64,000 bases of DNA, taken from contig MU119341.1 in NCBI GenBank assembly GCA_014904845.1, positions 62,001 to 126,000 on the forward strand, in the 5' to 3' direction. The notes under the pieces are model-generated. The model was not told the DNA's origin. It searched no databases and saw nothing but the letters and a program-made list of their open reading frames with translations. The position numbers and the translations under genes were made by a program. Numbering within the stretch: position 1 is the stretch's first letter; the number at the start of each line of letters is the position of its first letter. This document shows, one piece after another, positions 1-10,825 of the stretch. The stretch is from Acephala macrosclerotiorum (Eukaryota; Ascomycota; Leotiomycetes; Helotiales; Mollisiaceae).

Positions 1-3000
1 CCTCGGCGCTACCTCTGAATCGATACAAACTAGTTTTGGACTTAGCTTCAGCTCGATCGGTTTCGAGCCTCTTTTTCCACTGGTTGTAGCATTCGTGGAA
101 AGTCTTCAGTAGAGTTTGGCGTGAGTTGGGACTGAATGAAGAGAGGTTTTCGATGGTAGCGGTGGTTGCGATGAATGTCAGAAGGTCTAATGATCGATGG
201 GGGGCGATGCCGTCTTTGATTAGCGATGGGCTGCCGCCTAGGAAAGGTGTCATCCTTCTCAATGCCAGAACACTTTCGGTCTCGGTGCTATGGTCCGGTT
301 GAGGAACAAGAGTAGCCATAAACAAACCGACTTGCAAGCATCGAAGCATACTCACGACGGGAGCCGTGAGGTCATTGTAAGCACGGAACCGTTCAGACAG
401 GCGTCGAATAATCTGCGCGACGTTGTGTTGAAGAAGTCGGATCTGCTGGAGAAGGTTGCCCTTTCCAGAAGTGAAAAATTCCGTGAGGATGCTAGAAATG
501 GACGTCGATCCCAGAAGTACCTTGAGCAGATTACTGAACTCGCCTTGCAGCTGATCAATCTCCGAGACCTCCGGCCGATAGATCTCCTGCAAGAGCTTTG
601 GAGGTTCTCCCAGCTCGACGAATTCATCTTCTAGTAATTGACAACGAAGGTTTGAGTCTTGCCCAGAGAAGAGCTGCTCGAATTTTCGTAGACCATTGAG
701 CTTCTTCTGGATGTCTTGGCGGTGTCCCTCATGTTGCTCGCGTTCTAGTCGCTGTCTCTTATGCGGATCAAAGGCCCGATCAGGAACATACAATGTAATT
801 GCGCCAAGAGCGAACTTGACCCACGCTAGAGCTGAGTCTTGGAGTGTGTTGGTTGGTAGTATACAGATTTGGCTAAGCACTTCTCGTTCATGCGGCGCCA
901 GGAGGTCGAGGAACGACGGTTCGGAGTTTCCCACAACGGCTAGGACATTAGCATTGCTACCGGCCCTCCATCTCCACCAGGCATCTCCCATTTCTGCCAC
1001 ATCATTGCCATGTTCACCACCCACTATACGAACAAGCTGGTGAGTGAAGTTGAACAAAAACCGACTGAGATCGGAAATCTGATCACGTGACAAGGCGTTG
1101 CTTGAATGTACCAACTGCTCTCCGAGCATTGGAAGTTCTGATTCTAGGAGCCCCAGGGATTGGAGATTGACTTCACCGATAGATTTGATTCTATCCAGGA
1201 GATCCAGGGCGAAATCTCCTACGATTGGCTGGACATTCGAAGCTTCACCCCACAGATGGTCGACTATCTGTAAGCATCCAGAAGCTGAAAACAGCCGCAT
1301 CTCCAACGGCGTCGGAACATTGGCTAACACCAGGGTCTGAGTATCTCCAGACAGCCCAGTTCCAGTATCCTTCTCATCGCCGGACATTCTCGCAATGATC
1401 TGGAATTGTCGCAGCGCTTTGAATTGGTTAACGAAAAACGGCGTAATAGCATCCTCATCCATCCCAACACTCTTCTCCAAATTCTTAAGTTCAGTATCCA
1501 GCATGGTCACAAGTCCCACATCATCCACTTCACTGGTAAGCACAAGTTGATATGCCTTAACAAAGCTCGTCATAATATTCCACAAATCAGAAACCGAGAT
1601 TGAACTCCTCCATCGTAGGTTATCAAATCTTTGACCAAGATTTTCAAGCTGAGAGAGAGTCACGATAGTCGCGAGATTTCGAATGACTGGGGGACGGAGA
1701 GACTTCCAAAGCACCTCCATGCTGAGGCCGGTAGTGAGTTTAAATCCCGACGAGAACTCGCTTTGCATACTTTGCTGGAAGATCGTCACAATCTCCTTCG
1801 TGGGACCAGATAATGAGAGACGTGCTAAGGCATCGGTACTAATGGCTAGATGAGCCTGAAAAGTAGCTTCCTCGAATCTCGAACAGGTGACTAGCTTGTA
1901 TGTATTCCACCAAAATCGTAGGAGCGTCGTAATGGCCCGCTTCTCGACTTTCCAATGTTCCACACCTCCAGGGATATCCTGGAGACAGGTTCGGAGAGCA
2001 GTAATCATGCCAGCCAGGAAATTAGATACATTTACCGTACTGTCCTTGAACATTGCAGACACCCTATCCTTGATCAGCGATCTCTGGAGGCGGTTCATTT
2101 TACTTGGCTTCAGTACTTCTAGTCTAGCATTTTGGTCGTTCTGGGCTTGAACAGCTTCAAAAATTTGCAAGAGGGATTCGAAGACGGCGCCGAGCCAGAA
2201 AATGTGCTCGGAGTTCTGGGACTTTGAGATGAGTGGTACCAGGGGTGAGTTCTGGAGAGGGTTGATGATTTGATTCTTAGGGTCGAGTAGGATGCTAGCG
2301 AAGGTCTCTTTGATGGCGTCTCGGAGGGCACCGTTTTCGGATCCTTGGTAGAGGTCTAGGTAGGCTTGTGATAGCTGGGTGATAAGGTGATTGTCTTGGG
2401 TGATCAGGGACATCTGGTCTAGGCTTGCAACGAATCGTTGAAGGAGAGGTATGTCGGACCATGAAAGATTGTCCATCGCGATGGGTACCATCTGTTTCGC
2501 TCCCTCGAAGTCGGTCTGCAGGAGGTCAAACGTCTCAACCAAGAGCTGGTATCTCTCTATCGCTGCTTCAGTCTTGGGAAGTGCTTCCTTGCTCTCGGCT
2601 TCGGTGGTTAAAGGCTCGACAAAGATCTCAATAGCTCGATTCCTCATCGCCCTCGAAAGCTCTCCAAATCTCGCATCCATCGTCAAGAAAATTCTGAACT
2701 CCGGATGTGGTCTGATAACCTTAGGTTCGCCATCAGGACCACAATGCTCGTTAATGCTAAGGAAACCATTGGGCTCGAGAAGGGAGTTCAGTCTGTCGAG
2801 GACAGAAGCACTGCATAGATTGGCGTTGTCGAGAACGAGCCACTGGCCTTGTTCGAGGGCTTTGACAAGTACACCGTCAACCCATTCGAAACGTGCGTTC
2901 TCGAGTGTCATGGGTGTTTGGGAGAATCGGTGACAAGTATCGGCCAAAGTCCCAAACTCAGTAAGCGAGGTGTTCGCTTCCAAGGAGCGGAGGTGGGTAG

Positions 3001-6000
3001 TAACGGTAGAGAAGAAGGGGCTCGATGATACGCTGTCAACTTCAAGCAACTGAAGGATGGCGAGAGCTTCCTGAGGAACTTCTGCCGGTAGTGATGCCAG
3101 GACTCTGGTAGAGATGAAAGATTCGAGCTCCTTGAGGAAATTGCTAGCAGCACGCAGAGGATCAACCTGTTCGAAGCCACCGACCAGATCCATCGTATCG
3201 ATGTCAGCGTTGAGAGGGAACACCACAAGTGACTTCCCACTCATGGCCGCGATATGCTCAATGATAGTTGTCTTTCCGCATCCAGAAGGTCCAACAAGGA
3301 TACATGGCAAATTCTGTTGTATACAGATCATCACCGACTCAATCTCGGGCAAGCGATTCGTGATATCTGATTTAGGGAATGGAAGGCGTTGGGCCAGCTG
3401 GTCTCGTGCCATGCACGCCAACCCGACCTGGTGTGAGGATGCACTCGTGTTGTGGAAGAAATGGCGAAATGGAATCTCAGTGCCAAATACTTGTGAGAAG
3501 AGTTTGCCAACCTCATGACGATCCTTTGGTGTTCTGAATCGCTGTCGAAAGATGAGATTCAGGAAGTCTGAGGGGGTTGCAGCGGCAAAGAAGGGGGCGG
3601 TGGATGATAGAAGCTGCAACCATCGAAGGATATCACGAAGATTGAACTCCCAAGGACCGCCTTGTGAGCCAAATCGACGACGGTACACAATTTCTTGCTC
3701 GAGTTGGGAGACGAAGGTAATGATCGAATCGAGGGTAGTGGCGGGGACATTGGCAAAGTTGTGCCTGCAAATCAGCTGTAGATCATCATTTCTAAAGACA
3801 TCAGCATAGACAACAGTAAATCGATTAACAAAGGAGGCTGGTAATCCCTTCCTGCCACCTCCTTGATGATGAGGATTCTGGGCAGCAAATACGCAGAACT
3901 CAGGATGGCGCTTAAAAGTCTGGTCAAGCTCTGAGATGTAGACTTCTCCACGATGATCAAGACAGGCGTTCAGACCCTCCAGGACGGACTGCGATGCCAG
4001 ATTCATCTCATCAAGGAGTACCCACTCTCCCTTCTGCATGGCTTGTAAGAAGGGAGCATCTCGCCATGCGAAGTGACCTGCCTCAGCACCTTCGACAGGA
4101 ATATCTGAGCCGAAAAGATCCATGAGGTCCGTCTGCTCTGAGAGATTGATTCGAGTCAGAGGTCGATTGCAAGCACGAGCCAGAGCAGCGACCAGCGTGG
4201 TCTTACCAACACCCGGACTTCCCTCGATGAGTATTGGCTTCTGGACTTGGAGAGCTCTCAGCACTCTCATAGCATTCAACTTCGTGGTGGGAGCTTCGAA
4301 GGCAAATGTTGAGTCGGTGTCCACACCGATTTGCTTGAGTATCGAGAAGCTGCCGATGCCGAGAGATTGCTCCTGATTCAGAAGTGCCACAGGTGCGAAG
4401 TAGATGGATGTAACATCGTGCTCTAGCAAGGTACCGAGCTGTTGCAAACACTTTGCTCTCTCTTCCTGGATCGTGTCTGGGTTGATGGCAAGCAGGGCGG
4501 CTGGATTTGCACCGAGTGTATCGATGTATACCATCGAGGCTCCATGCAGAATTGGGAAGTAGTGATTGGCGGCATCCGAGCTGTTGATGAACTTTACCCA
4601 AGCAAGGACATCTCGCACAGAAATCGACGTCGAACCCGATGATCGATATGTCTCTCCAAACCATTCTGCGAAGTGTACCATAGGCTTTGCAAAGGGCTTG
4701 AACTGGTCCTGGAGCTTGGCTTCGACGATCTGGAAGACGTCTTCATGCTCGGAGAGAGATGGTACCCAGATCTCGGTGAAACGATTGCGGAGTGCCGGTG
4801 ATAATTCGCGTTTGCCGTAGTCACCACCGGGGTTCATGGTTGCGAAGAACTGGAAGCCATCTGCTGCTTCGACGAAGGAGTTCTCGGCGCCTTTCTCGGC
4901 AAGCAGGATTGTTCTTTGTGTTTCTAGGACAGAGTTCAGTCTTTCGAGAACAGAATCATCGGCTAGAGAGATTTCATCAAGGAGAAAGAACGAGCCGTCT
5001 CTCATCGCTTGCACGAGACTGCCATCTGACCATTCAAAGAGCGCCTTGGCCTTGATCTGATAGATCGAGATCCGACCGAGCAGTTCTTGCGGAGCTGTAG
5101 TTAGCTCTGATGGAGTAAGTGCCTGAAATCTTGCCTGCAGCAAGTCGATATCGTCTTCTGAACTTGCGTGGCCGAGGCCATTCAGTAGAAGGACCAAATC
5201 TTGCTTTAATCGCTCAATAATCGCGGCCCGATTCCTCACAGGTCTCTGAGCACCAATAAGATCTCCAGTTTCGGTATTCTGATGAGCGTTGACAATATGC
5301 AGTTCTTTTCCAATGGCATCTGCAATCATTTGACAAACTGTAGTCTTTCCACAACCCGTCTCACCAACCAGTAGCACAGGCTCGTTATTCCGCAGAGCGT
5401 GCGCAACCAGAACATACAGACGCCGCATGGCTCCTGTCCACACCACTCCTTGTGAGTTTGAAGTAGCATTAAAGGCCTTGATCTCGGGTGAGAGATCTTC
5501 GCTGTAGAGGAGCGCAGGATCAATCTTGGCTTTCATCACTCGCTCAATAATTTCCTTAACAACCGCTTTCTCTGCAGGATTTCGTACTCGCTCGGCAAGC
5601 AGCATGTATCCATTCGCGGCAAGTTGCTCTCTGTTGTCCGCGTCGCGGAGCGCCCATCTGAAGAGATCTCTCAACGTAGCAAAGCTGTCCTTTTGCTCAA
5701 ACAGGCGATTTGTCTGTCGGAGGGTAGACAGTTCCTTGTATACATCCACGATCCTCTTGCAATCTGACGGAGCGACTTTTTTGCTTCGATACTCAAGAAT
5801 TTGCTGCAGCTCATCCTGGGGTATATCGTCAAAATGAAGTTCGAGGAATCGATTCCTGAAGGCCCGGGACAAGGTCTTTCTACCACCATAAAGCCCAGGC
5901 GGGTTTTGGGTGGCAAATAACATGAAGTTCTCGTGCGGTCGAACAACTTCTTGAGTTTCGGGAATCAACAGTTCACGGTTGTCGTCGAGTAGTCTGTTGA

Positions 6001-9000
6001 GAGCTTCAAGAACATCTGTGGGTGCCAAATTCAATTCGTCTAGCACGATCCAGTGGCCTTTCCGAAGGGCTTGAACGAGAAGGCCTTCTTGGAATCGTAG
6101 CTGGCCGTCAAGACCGGAGACATATGTACCCAAGTATTCTTGCAGATCTGTATGCTCGTGATTGTTGATTCGCACGAACTTGTTACCGCTGTACTTAGCC
6201 AAATACTCGATCATGCTAGTCTTTCCTGAGGACGTGGGACCTTGAACCAAGACTGGGAATCGTCTCGTCGAGGTCGCTCGGACGAGATTCAGAATGTTGC
6301 GGTCGACTGATGGCGTACGGACGTAATGGGATTGCTCTTCACGAGGCTCAGCGCCTTGCAGCATCCAGTACTGCCGATTCTTCTGCTCATTGGTGAAAGC
6401 CACATAGCTTCTCTCATCTTGGGGATGCTTGGGAGTTTGAGATAGAAGAGCACGAGAGTTGCCATGGCTGCTCAACAAGTGATGATCGATGAGAGGTACG
6501 AGAAGCTTCTCAGATTCTCGGTCGAGGAGAGTTAGGAAGCCCATCGCAAATCCTTCGTACAAAGCTCGTCGCAGACCATAGAGGGAAGTGATTTCGTTAA
6601 CATAGCTGAGAACACGAGTGAGTGTTCTCAGACTGAAATGAGGGACCTGATTTGCTCCATCAACTAGTCTCTTCTCGTCGGCGTATTTCTTGGTGTTGAG
6701 ATACAGCTTGGCCACGTCGTGGGCAGCTCGTTCGTCGTTGCTACTGTTGCTTTTGAGGTATGCTTTAATAACGCCAAGCAGGTCATCAAGATTCCTATCG
6801 GGACTCTCAACATAGATTTCTGTGAACCGTGACCTCAAGCCCATGGGGAGGTCTCGTTTTCCAACATCAGTAGCGGGGTTCATGGCACCAAAGATGCGGA
6901 AATCGGGATGAGCTTGAACTCTCTCAATTTCGCCAGTCTCGGAGAGTAGGATTGAAGGTGAGGTGACAGAACCGTCGTGAAGCAAGTCGGCAATACTCTC
7001 GAGCGTGTCGGGTGATGCCAAGTTGATTTCATCGAGGAGGACCCAATCGCCGTTTCGTGCAGCTTTGACGATGTTTCCTTCGACAAAGGTGAATGCGAAG
7101 CCTTTGGAACCGCCCGACAATTGAACATCGAATTGGTCAAGACTCTGAGAGAATTTCTCCCATCTTGGTTTTAGTCGCATGAGTGCAGGTAATCTAGACT
7201 CGGTTTTCCTCCGCTTCGTGGGTTGCTCATCCAATCGTCCATTCGCCGCTTCTTTCTTCCGCAGCTCTGAGATGATCTTGTCGAACATCTTCGGTGCTTC
7301 ACGCCACAACCTGGAAGCCTTGCTCCATTGGCCTTTCGCAACACATTTTCCTAGCGAATCGAGGTATTTCTGATTCTTCGTAGCAGAGATTCCAGTAGAT
7401 GAAAAGAGATCATCAAACTCATCTTTGAGAGGGACGGCAAGAGTTCTGACATTGACGGGCTTGAATCCACCCAAAAGATCACCCACCTCACTTTGTTGGG
7501 ACAAATTGACTGCCGTAAGCTTGTAACCCAGGGAATCAGCAAGCTGCTGAACAACTGTTGTTTTTCCAATACCCGTCTCTCCTACAAGGAGTACAGGCTC
7601 GGTCATTTGAACAGCCACTCCAACTTGTTGCAACAATCGCTTCGCGTGGGTCGTGTTGGCGAAAGGTCTCTGCTTCTTAACCGATTTAGTGACTCGATTG
7701 GGTCTCTTTGGCAGTCGTACTCTTCCAATAACCAACTCCTTGTCGGTCTCCTCATATTTTGGGACGTGAGCTCCAAAATAATGCTCAGCCCGCTGAGGGT
7801 CGATACGCATCGTCTCAGCAATCTTCTCCCTGACCGTCTTCCGAGCCTCTTCTGTCTGCAGGGATCCCGCAAAGCAATCGCAAGCCTCCATGAACATCTG
7901 ATCGGTGATCGTGTCGTCCAGGAGCTCATTCCCAGTAACAAATCTAGCTGCCGCGAGGACTTTCTCGAGTCTTCTGCACCATTTCAAGAGATCACGAGAG
8001 CTGATAGGTCGACCAAGAGATGTCCGACTCCTCGAAGCAAATGTTGGCTTCTGTGATATCTCGCATAGTCTTTCATATACTTCCATAATTCCAGGAAGAA
8101 ATCTGACAAGTAGTGGATAACATCCCTTGACTATCTCTTCAAATTCCTTCAAAGTTGGCATCTGCACAGGTACACGCTTCCATAACCGAGCTCCGAGCAT
8201 ATGCAATGCTGGAGCATTCTCATGCCCAGTCACACTAAGTGATGTTCTGATGGTTGCCAAAAGCTTGAATCCACTTCCAGTCTTGATCGTCTCGCCTCGA
8301 CTTGGGATGATGAGCTCGCCGCGCTCGATCAGAGGTAAAATCACACTGATAACTTCGTTTGGTGCTCGATCCAAATCCTCAATGAAGACCCATCTTCCTT
8401 CTCGAACTGCGGTGGTGAGGACACCTGCTCGCCATGTGAATGAGCCTGGAGTTGAGCCGCTGGTGTACATTCCGATGAGCATCTTTGCATCGGTCTGCTC
8501 GTTCAGGTGAAGAGTGACCATGGTAGATTCCACACCGAGCTCGCGGGCAAAGTCGTTGACAAGAGAGGTCTTACCAGAGCCAGCAAGGCCTTGTAATAGG
8601 ATCGGCGAGGAAGAAAGAAGTGCTTCCGCGAAGCGTTCCCGGTTGAGAGAGGTAGTAATGGTATCGATGAGATCTGACTTTTGAGACGGAGGTCCTTGAG
8701 GTCGGGGAAGTAGCACGTTGCTATCCTGACTCTTATAATGTACCACTAGAGGTGAGACATTCTGGAGTTGGGCTATAGGCAGACTCTCGGCAGGTCTCGA
8801 CTTTCTAACCTCCTTAAACCTCCTCTGTTCCAGCAGGCTCAAAAATCCATAATCTGCTTGCACCCCATCATAATCTCCCAGAACAACTTCGGACATTCCA
8901 ACATGCTCCTCTATCATAGCCTCCAACTTGAAGTCCGCCGCGAAGCATAGTTGACAAAACACCCTTACAGCCAAATATCGTACCCCTCTGTCTGAATGTC

Positions 9001-9502
9001 CCAGATAACTTTGTATTTTCGCGCTCGGTACACTTTGTCCAAAAGTGCGCCGATCGAAACTGAGAAGTCGAAAAGTCGCAAGGAGAATTCTCTGTAACTG
9101 AATCACTTCCAATCCCTTTCCTCCATTTTGTAGACAATCAATCCTCAGCCTATGTCTGTCATGCCCAAATCTCTTAGACACCTGCAAGTATTTCTCCAAG
9201 AAACTCTCCAAATGCGGCGCAAAGGGTATAATTCGTGCAAAAGCTTCAATAACTTGATTGTTCTGTTCCTCTCCATTTATCATGCTAATCCATCTCGCAC
9301 ATGTATCTGCGAAAATTCGTTCGTATCGTGTGAAAAGCTTGAGGGTCAACTCGGGTTTGAGTGCTGCTATCGCGAGGGAATCGAGGAAGTGCGGGGAGGT
9401 TTGGAGTTGTATGATTTCGAGGATTTCTTGTGGCAAGTCTTGAAAGAGGCTGTTACCATTCAGGATGGGCTCCGACCCGTTCATATCTTCGTCGATGTCC
9501 AT
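1..9502 (-). CDS. MDN1: Midasin, giant AAA+ ATPase (3' end outside the window)
   Basis: Dynein-like hexameric AAA+ ATPase that pulls assembly factors off pre-60S ribosomal particles in nucleolus and nucleoplasm. One uninterrupted frame runs from the ATG at 9502 to the left edge (3167 codons), with an in-frame TAA upstream inside the poly(T) tract at 9569-9580, which fixes the start. All six AAA Walker A motifs lie in this frame: GLAGSGKT (~res 305), GETGIGKT (~641), GPTSSGKT (~1088), GETGCGKT (~1380), GSPGVGKT (~1761), GPSGCGKT (~2071). Their order and spacing fit the family, where full length is roughly 4900 residues. The C-terminal linker, the acidic region and the MIDAS domain that binds Rsa4/Ytm1 must lie beyond position 1. 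No intron is needed. It is divergent from the mitochondrial L7/L12 gene. Identity is very secure; only the unseen C-terminus is open. Confidence 0.97.
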   Translation of the reverse strand, partial: MDIDEDMNGSEPILNGNSLFQDLPQEILEIIQLQTSPHFLDSLAIAALKPELTLKLFTRYERIFADTCARWISMINGEEQNNQVIEAFARIIPFAPHLESFLEKYLQVSKRFGHDRHRLRIDCLQNGGKGLEVIQLQRILLATFRLLSFDRRTFGQSVPSAKIQSYLGHSDRGVRYLAVRVFCQLCFAADFKLEAMIEEHVGMSEVVLGDYDGVQADYGFLSLLEQRRFKEVRKSRPAESLPIAQLQNVSPLVVHYKSQDSNVLLPRPQGPPSQKSDLIDTITTSLNRERFAEALLSSSPILLQGLAGSGKTSLVNDFARELGVESTMVTLHLNEQTDAKMLIGMYTSGSTPGSFTWRAGVLTTAVREGRWVFIEDLDRAPNEVISVILPLIERGELIIPSRGETIKTGSGFKLLATIRTSLSVTGHENAPALHMLGARLWKRVPVQMPTLKEFEEIVKGCYPLLVRFLPGIMEVYERLCEISQKPTFASRSRTSLGRPISSRDLLKWCRRLEKVLAAARFVTGNELLDDTITDQMFMEACDCFAGSLQTEEARKTVREKIAETMRIDPQRAEHYFGAHVPKYEETDKELVIGRVRLPKRPNRVTKSVKKQRPFANTTHAKRLLQQVGVAVQMTEPVLLVGETGIGKTTVVQQLADSLGYKLTAVNLSQQSEVGDLLGGFKPVNVRTLAVPLKDEFDDLFSSTGISATKNQKYLDSLGKCVAKGQWSKASRLWREAPKMFDKIISELRKKEAANGRLDEQPTKRRKTESRLPALMRLKPRWEKFSQSLDQFDVQLSGGSKGFAFTFVEGNIVKAARNGDWVLLDEINLASPDTLESIADLLHDGSVTSPSILLSETGEIERVQAHPDFRIFGAMNPATDVGKRDLPMGLRSRFTEIYVESPDRNLDDLLGVIKAYLKSNSSNDERAAHDVAKLYLNTKKYADEKRLVDGANQVPHFSLRTLTRVLSYVNEITSLYGLRRALYEGFAMGFLTLLDRESEKLLVPLIDHHLLSSHGNSRALLSQTPKHPQDERSYVAFTNEQKNRQYWMLQGAEPREEQSHYVRTPSVDRNILNLVRATSTRRFPVLVQGPTSSGKTSMIEYLAKYSGNKFVRINNHEHTDLQEYLGTYVSGLDGQLRFQEGLLVQALRKGHWIVLDELNLAPTDVLEALNRLLDDNRELLIPETQEVVRPHENFMLFATQNPPGLYGGRKTLSRAFRNRFLELHFDDIPQDELQQILEYRSKKVAPSDCKRIVDVYKELSTLRQTNRLFEQKDSFATLRDLFRWALRDADNREQLAANGYMLLAERVRNPAEKAVVKEIIERVMKAKIDPALLYSEDLSPEIKAFNATSNSQGVVWTGAMRRLYVLVAHALRNNEPVLLVGETGCGKTTVCQMIADAIGKELHIVNAHQNTETGDLIGAQRPVRNRAAIIERLKQDLVLLLNGLGHASSEDDIDLLQARFQALTPSELTTAPQELLGRISIYQIKAKALFEWSDGSLVQAMRDGSFFLLDEISLADDSVLERLNSVLETQRTILLAEKGAENSFVEAADGFQFFATMNPGGDYGKRELSPALRNRFTEIWVPSLSEHEDVFQIVEAKLQDQFKPFAKPMVHFAEWFGETYRSSGSTSISVRDVLAWVKFINSSDAANHYFPILHGASMVYIDTLGANPAALLAINPDTIQEERAKCLQQLGTLLEHDVTSIYFAPVALLNQEQSLGIGSFSILKQIGVDTDSTFAFEAPTTKLNAMRVLRALQVQKPILIEGSPGVGKTTLVAALARACNRPLTRINLSEQTDLMDLFGSDIPVEGAEAGHFAWRDAPFLQAMQKGEWVLLDEMNLASQSVLEGLNACLDHRGEVYISELDQTFKRHPEFCVFAAQNPHHQGGGRKGLPASFVNRFTVVYADVFRNDDLQLICRHNFANVPATTLDSIITFVSQLEQEIVYRRRFGSQGGPWEFNLRDILRWLQLLSSTAPFFAAATPSDFLNLIFRQRFRTPKDRHEVGKLFSQVFGTEIPFRHFFHNTSASSHQVGLACMARDQLAQRLPFPKSDITNRLPEIESVMICIQQNLPCILVGPSGCGKTTIIEHIAAMSGKSLVVFPLNADIDTMDLVGGFEQVDPLRAASNFLKELESFISTRVLASLPAEVPQEALAILQLLEVDSVSSSPFFSTVTTHLRSLEANTSLTEFGTLADTCHRFSQTPMTLENARFEWVDGVLVKALEQGQWLVLDNANLCSASVLDRLNSLLEPNGFLSINEHCGPDGEPKVIRPHPEFRIFLTMDARFGELSRAMRNRAIEIFVEPLTTEAESKEALPKTEAAIERYQLLVETFDLLQTDFEGAKQMVPIAMDNLSWSDIPLLQRFVASLDQMSLITQDNHLITQLSQAYLDLYQGSENGALRDAIKETFASILLDPKNQIINPLQNSPLVPLISKSQNSEHIFWLGAVFESLLQIFEAVQAQNDQNARLEVLKPSKMNRLQRSLIKDRVSAMFKDSTVNVSNFLAGMITALRTCLQDIPGGVEHWKVEKRAITTLLRFWWNTYKLVTCSRFEEATFQAHLAISTDALARLSLSGPTKEIVTIFQQSMQSEFSSGFKLTTGLSMEVLWKSLRPPVIRNLATIVTLSQLENLGQRFDNLRWRSSISVSDLWNIMTSFVKAYQLVLTSEVDDVGLVTMLDTELKNLEKSVGMDEDAITPFFVNQFKALRQFQIIARMSGDEKDTGTGLSGDTQTLVLANVPTPLEMRLFSASGCLQIVDHLWGEASNVQPIVGDFALDLLDRIKSIGEVNLQSLGLLESELPMLGEQLVHSSNALSRDQISDLSRFLFNFTHQLVRIVGGEHGNDVAEMGDAWWRWRAGSNANVLAVVGNSEPSFLDLLAPHEREVLSQICILPTNTLQDSALAWVKFALGAITLYVPDRAFDPHKRQRLEREQHEGHRQDIQKKLNGLRKFEQLFSGQDSNLRCQLLEDEFVELGEPPKLLQEIYRPEVSEIDQLQGEFSNLLKVLLGSTSISSILTEFFTSGKGNLLQQIRLLQHNVAQIIRRLSERFRAYNDLTAPVVSMLRCLQVGLFMATLVPQPDHSTETESVLALRRMTPFLGGSPSLIKDGIAPHRSLDLLTFIATTATIENLSSFSPNSRQTLLKTFHECYNQWKKRLETDRAEAKSKTSLYRFRGSAE

Positions 9503-9945
9503 TTCATCGTTGTTCGTGGGGTTTTCGTGAACTGCATGAGTTCCATGATACTTCGAGGTTATCGAGATTTTTTTTTTTTATCGGAACAGTCGAATTTCTG
9601 CCGTGCACGGACCGATTATTCACAGGCGGTGTAAAAAAGCTACGAGGCAGCCAAGAAAGCTCAACGACTGTGAAGTGAACCTCTCTGTGATTATGAACTT
9701 CAAAGCAATTTCATTCTGAAGAAGGAAGACCTGAGCTTTCATCCCATAACTTATCGAAGTTAAAATCCAGGATATTTCCAAAGTCAAAGTTAAGACGATC
9801 GCCTGTCGCCCCCATCCCTGATTGGCCACACCTCACCTTGTCTCCACTAAACTTTTGCTCGTACTAGCGCGCATTCCCAAAAGTCTACAACACCTTCACA
9901 CAAGCATCAACAATCCTCTCAATCCCACCCACCACATCGCTCACC
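9503..9945. promoter_or_regulatory. Divergent promoter region between midasin and mitochondrial L7/L12
   Basis: A 443-bp stretch between two divergent start codons. It contains a run of 12 T at 9569-9580 and no supported reading frame. It presumably holds both promoters; no TATA box stands out. Confidence 0.5.
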
Positions 9946-10563
9946 ATGTCATTAACCTGCCAATCCGCAGCCCGAAGCTGCGTGCGCTCCCTACGATCCT
10001 CAAACACCCTACGAATTTCTTGCTCGGCGGTAGCACAGAGACGGACAGCGGCGAAGAGATGGAACAGCACGGAGGCAGCTGCGAGCAATCCCAAGATCTC
10101 GGGGATCGTGGATCAGATCAGTCAATTGACATTATTGGAGACTGCAGATTTGGTTACTAGTCTGAAGGTTTGTTCTCTACATTTCCACGTCTGGCAGACA
10201 CGATTTGAGGGTCATGGACTAATCATTCGATTCCTCCAGTCACGACTAAACATCCCCGACATGCCCATAGGAGGTTTCTCAGCCGGCCCAGCAGCACCGG
10301 CCGCTGCCCCAGTCGAAGAAGAAGAAGCCGCACCAGCACAGCAAGAAAAGACTCTTTTCAATTTGAAATTGATGAGCTTCGAGGCAGGCGCAAAGCCGAA
10401 GATTATTAAGGAGATTAAGAGTATGTTGGGGTTGAGTTTAGTCGATAGTAAGAAGTTTGTGGAGAGTGCGCCGAAGATGATGAAGGAGGGGGTGCCGAAA
10501 GAGGAGGCGGAGAAGATTATGGAGACTTTGAAGGGGTTGGGTGGTGTTGTGACGATGGAGTAG
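9946..10563 (+). CDS. Mitochondrial ribosomal protein bL12m (L7/L12)
   Basis: Stalk protein of the large mitochondrial ribosomal subunit, which recruits translation factors. Exons 9946-10167 and 10240-10563 give 181 aa. The intron 10168-10239 (72 nt, donor AAG|GTTTGT, branch GGACTAATC, acceptor TCCAG) is a multiple of three without a stop, so unspliced reading also stays open and a naive call would be 24 residues too long. Order: a basic, acid-free N-terminus rich in Arg/Ser (mitochondrial presequence), the dimerisation helix (IVDQISQLTLLETADLV), an Ala/Pro/Glu hinge, then the C-terminal L7/L12 domain with KPKIIKEIK, GLSLVDSKKFVE and KEEAEKIMETL. The start is in good context (CACCATGT). It is convergent with the P5CR gene, 262 bp downstream. 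Confidence 0.95.
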   Translation: MSLTCQSAARSCVRSLRSSNTLRISCSAVAQRRTAAKRWNSTEAAASNPKISGIVDQISQLTLLETADLVTSLKVCSLHFHVWQTRFEGHGLIIRFLQSRLNIPDMPIGGFSAGPAAPAAAPVEEEEAAPAQQEKTLFNLKLMSFEAGAKPKIIKEIKSMLGLSLVDSKKFVESAPKMMKEGVPKEEAEKIMETLKGLGGVVTME

Positions 10564-10825
10564 GGGAACTGAAGGAGGGGGAGGAAGGACCTACCAGGAG
10601 TGTATGATTGCATGGATGGATGGAGGGACATATTGTATCAATACTAGAGGTGTACAAAATTTACTTCTCGCCCATCAGTAGGAGACACTTGGTTTGTCTT
10701 GTGAGTGAGGAAGAACACGAAGTATGGTCACTCGAAGGTTCCTGTATTGAGACTGGAAATTTGATGCTGGCTTGGCCAGAAGTTTCGCCCAGAAGTAAGC
10801 ACTTTTGTCTATCCAATAATTTTGT

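Noticed and set aside
352..9137. Many 60-190-codon frames on both strands within 1-9.5 kb
   Set aside because: They lie in other frames of the continuous midasin coding sequence, which carries all six Walker A motifs in one frame.
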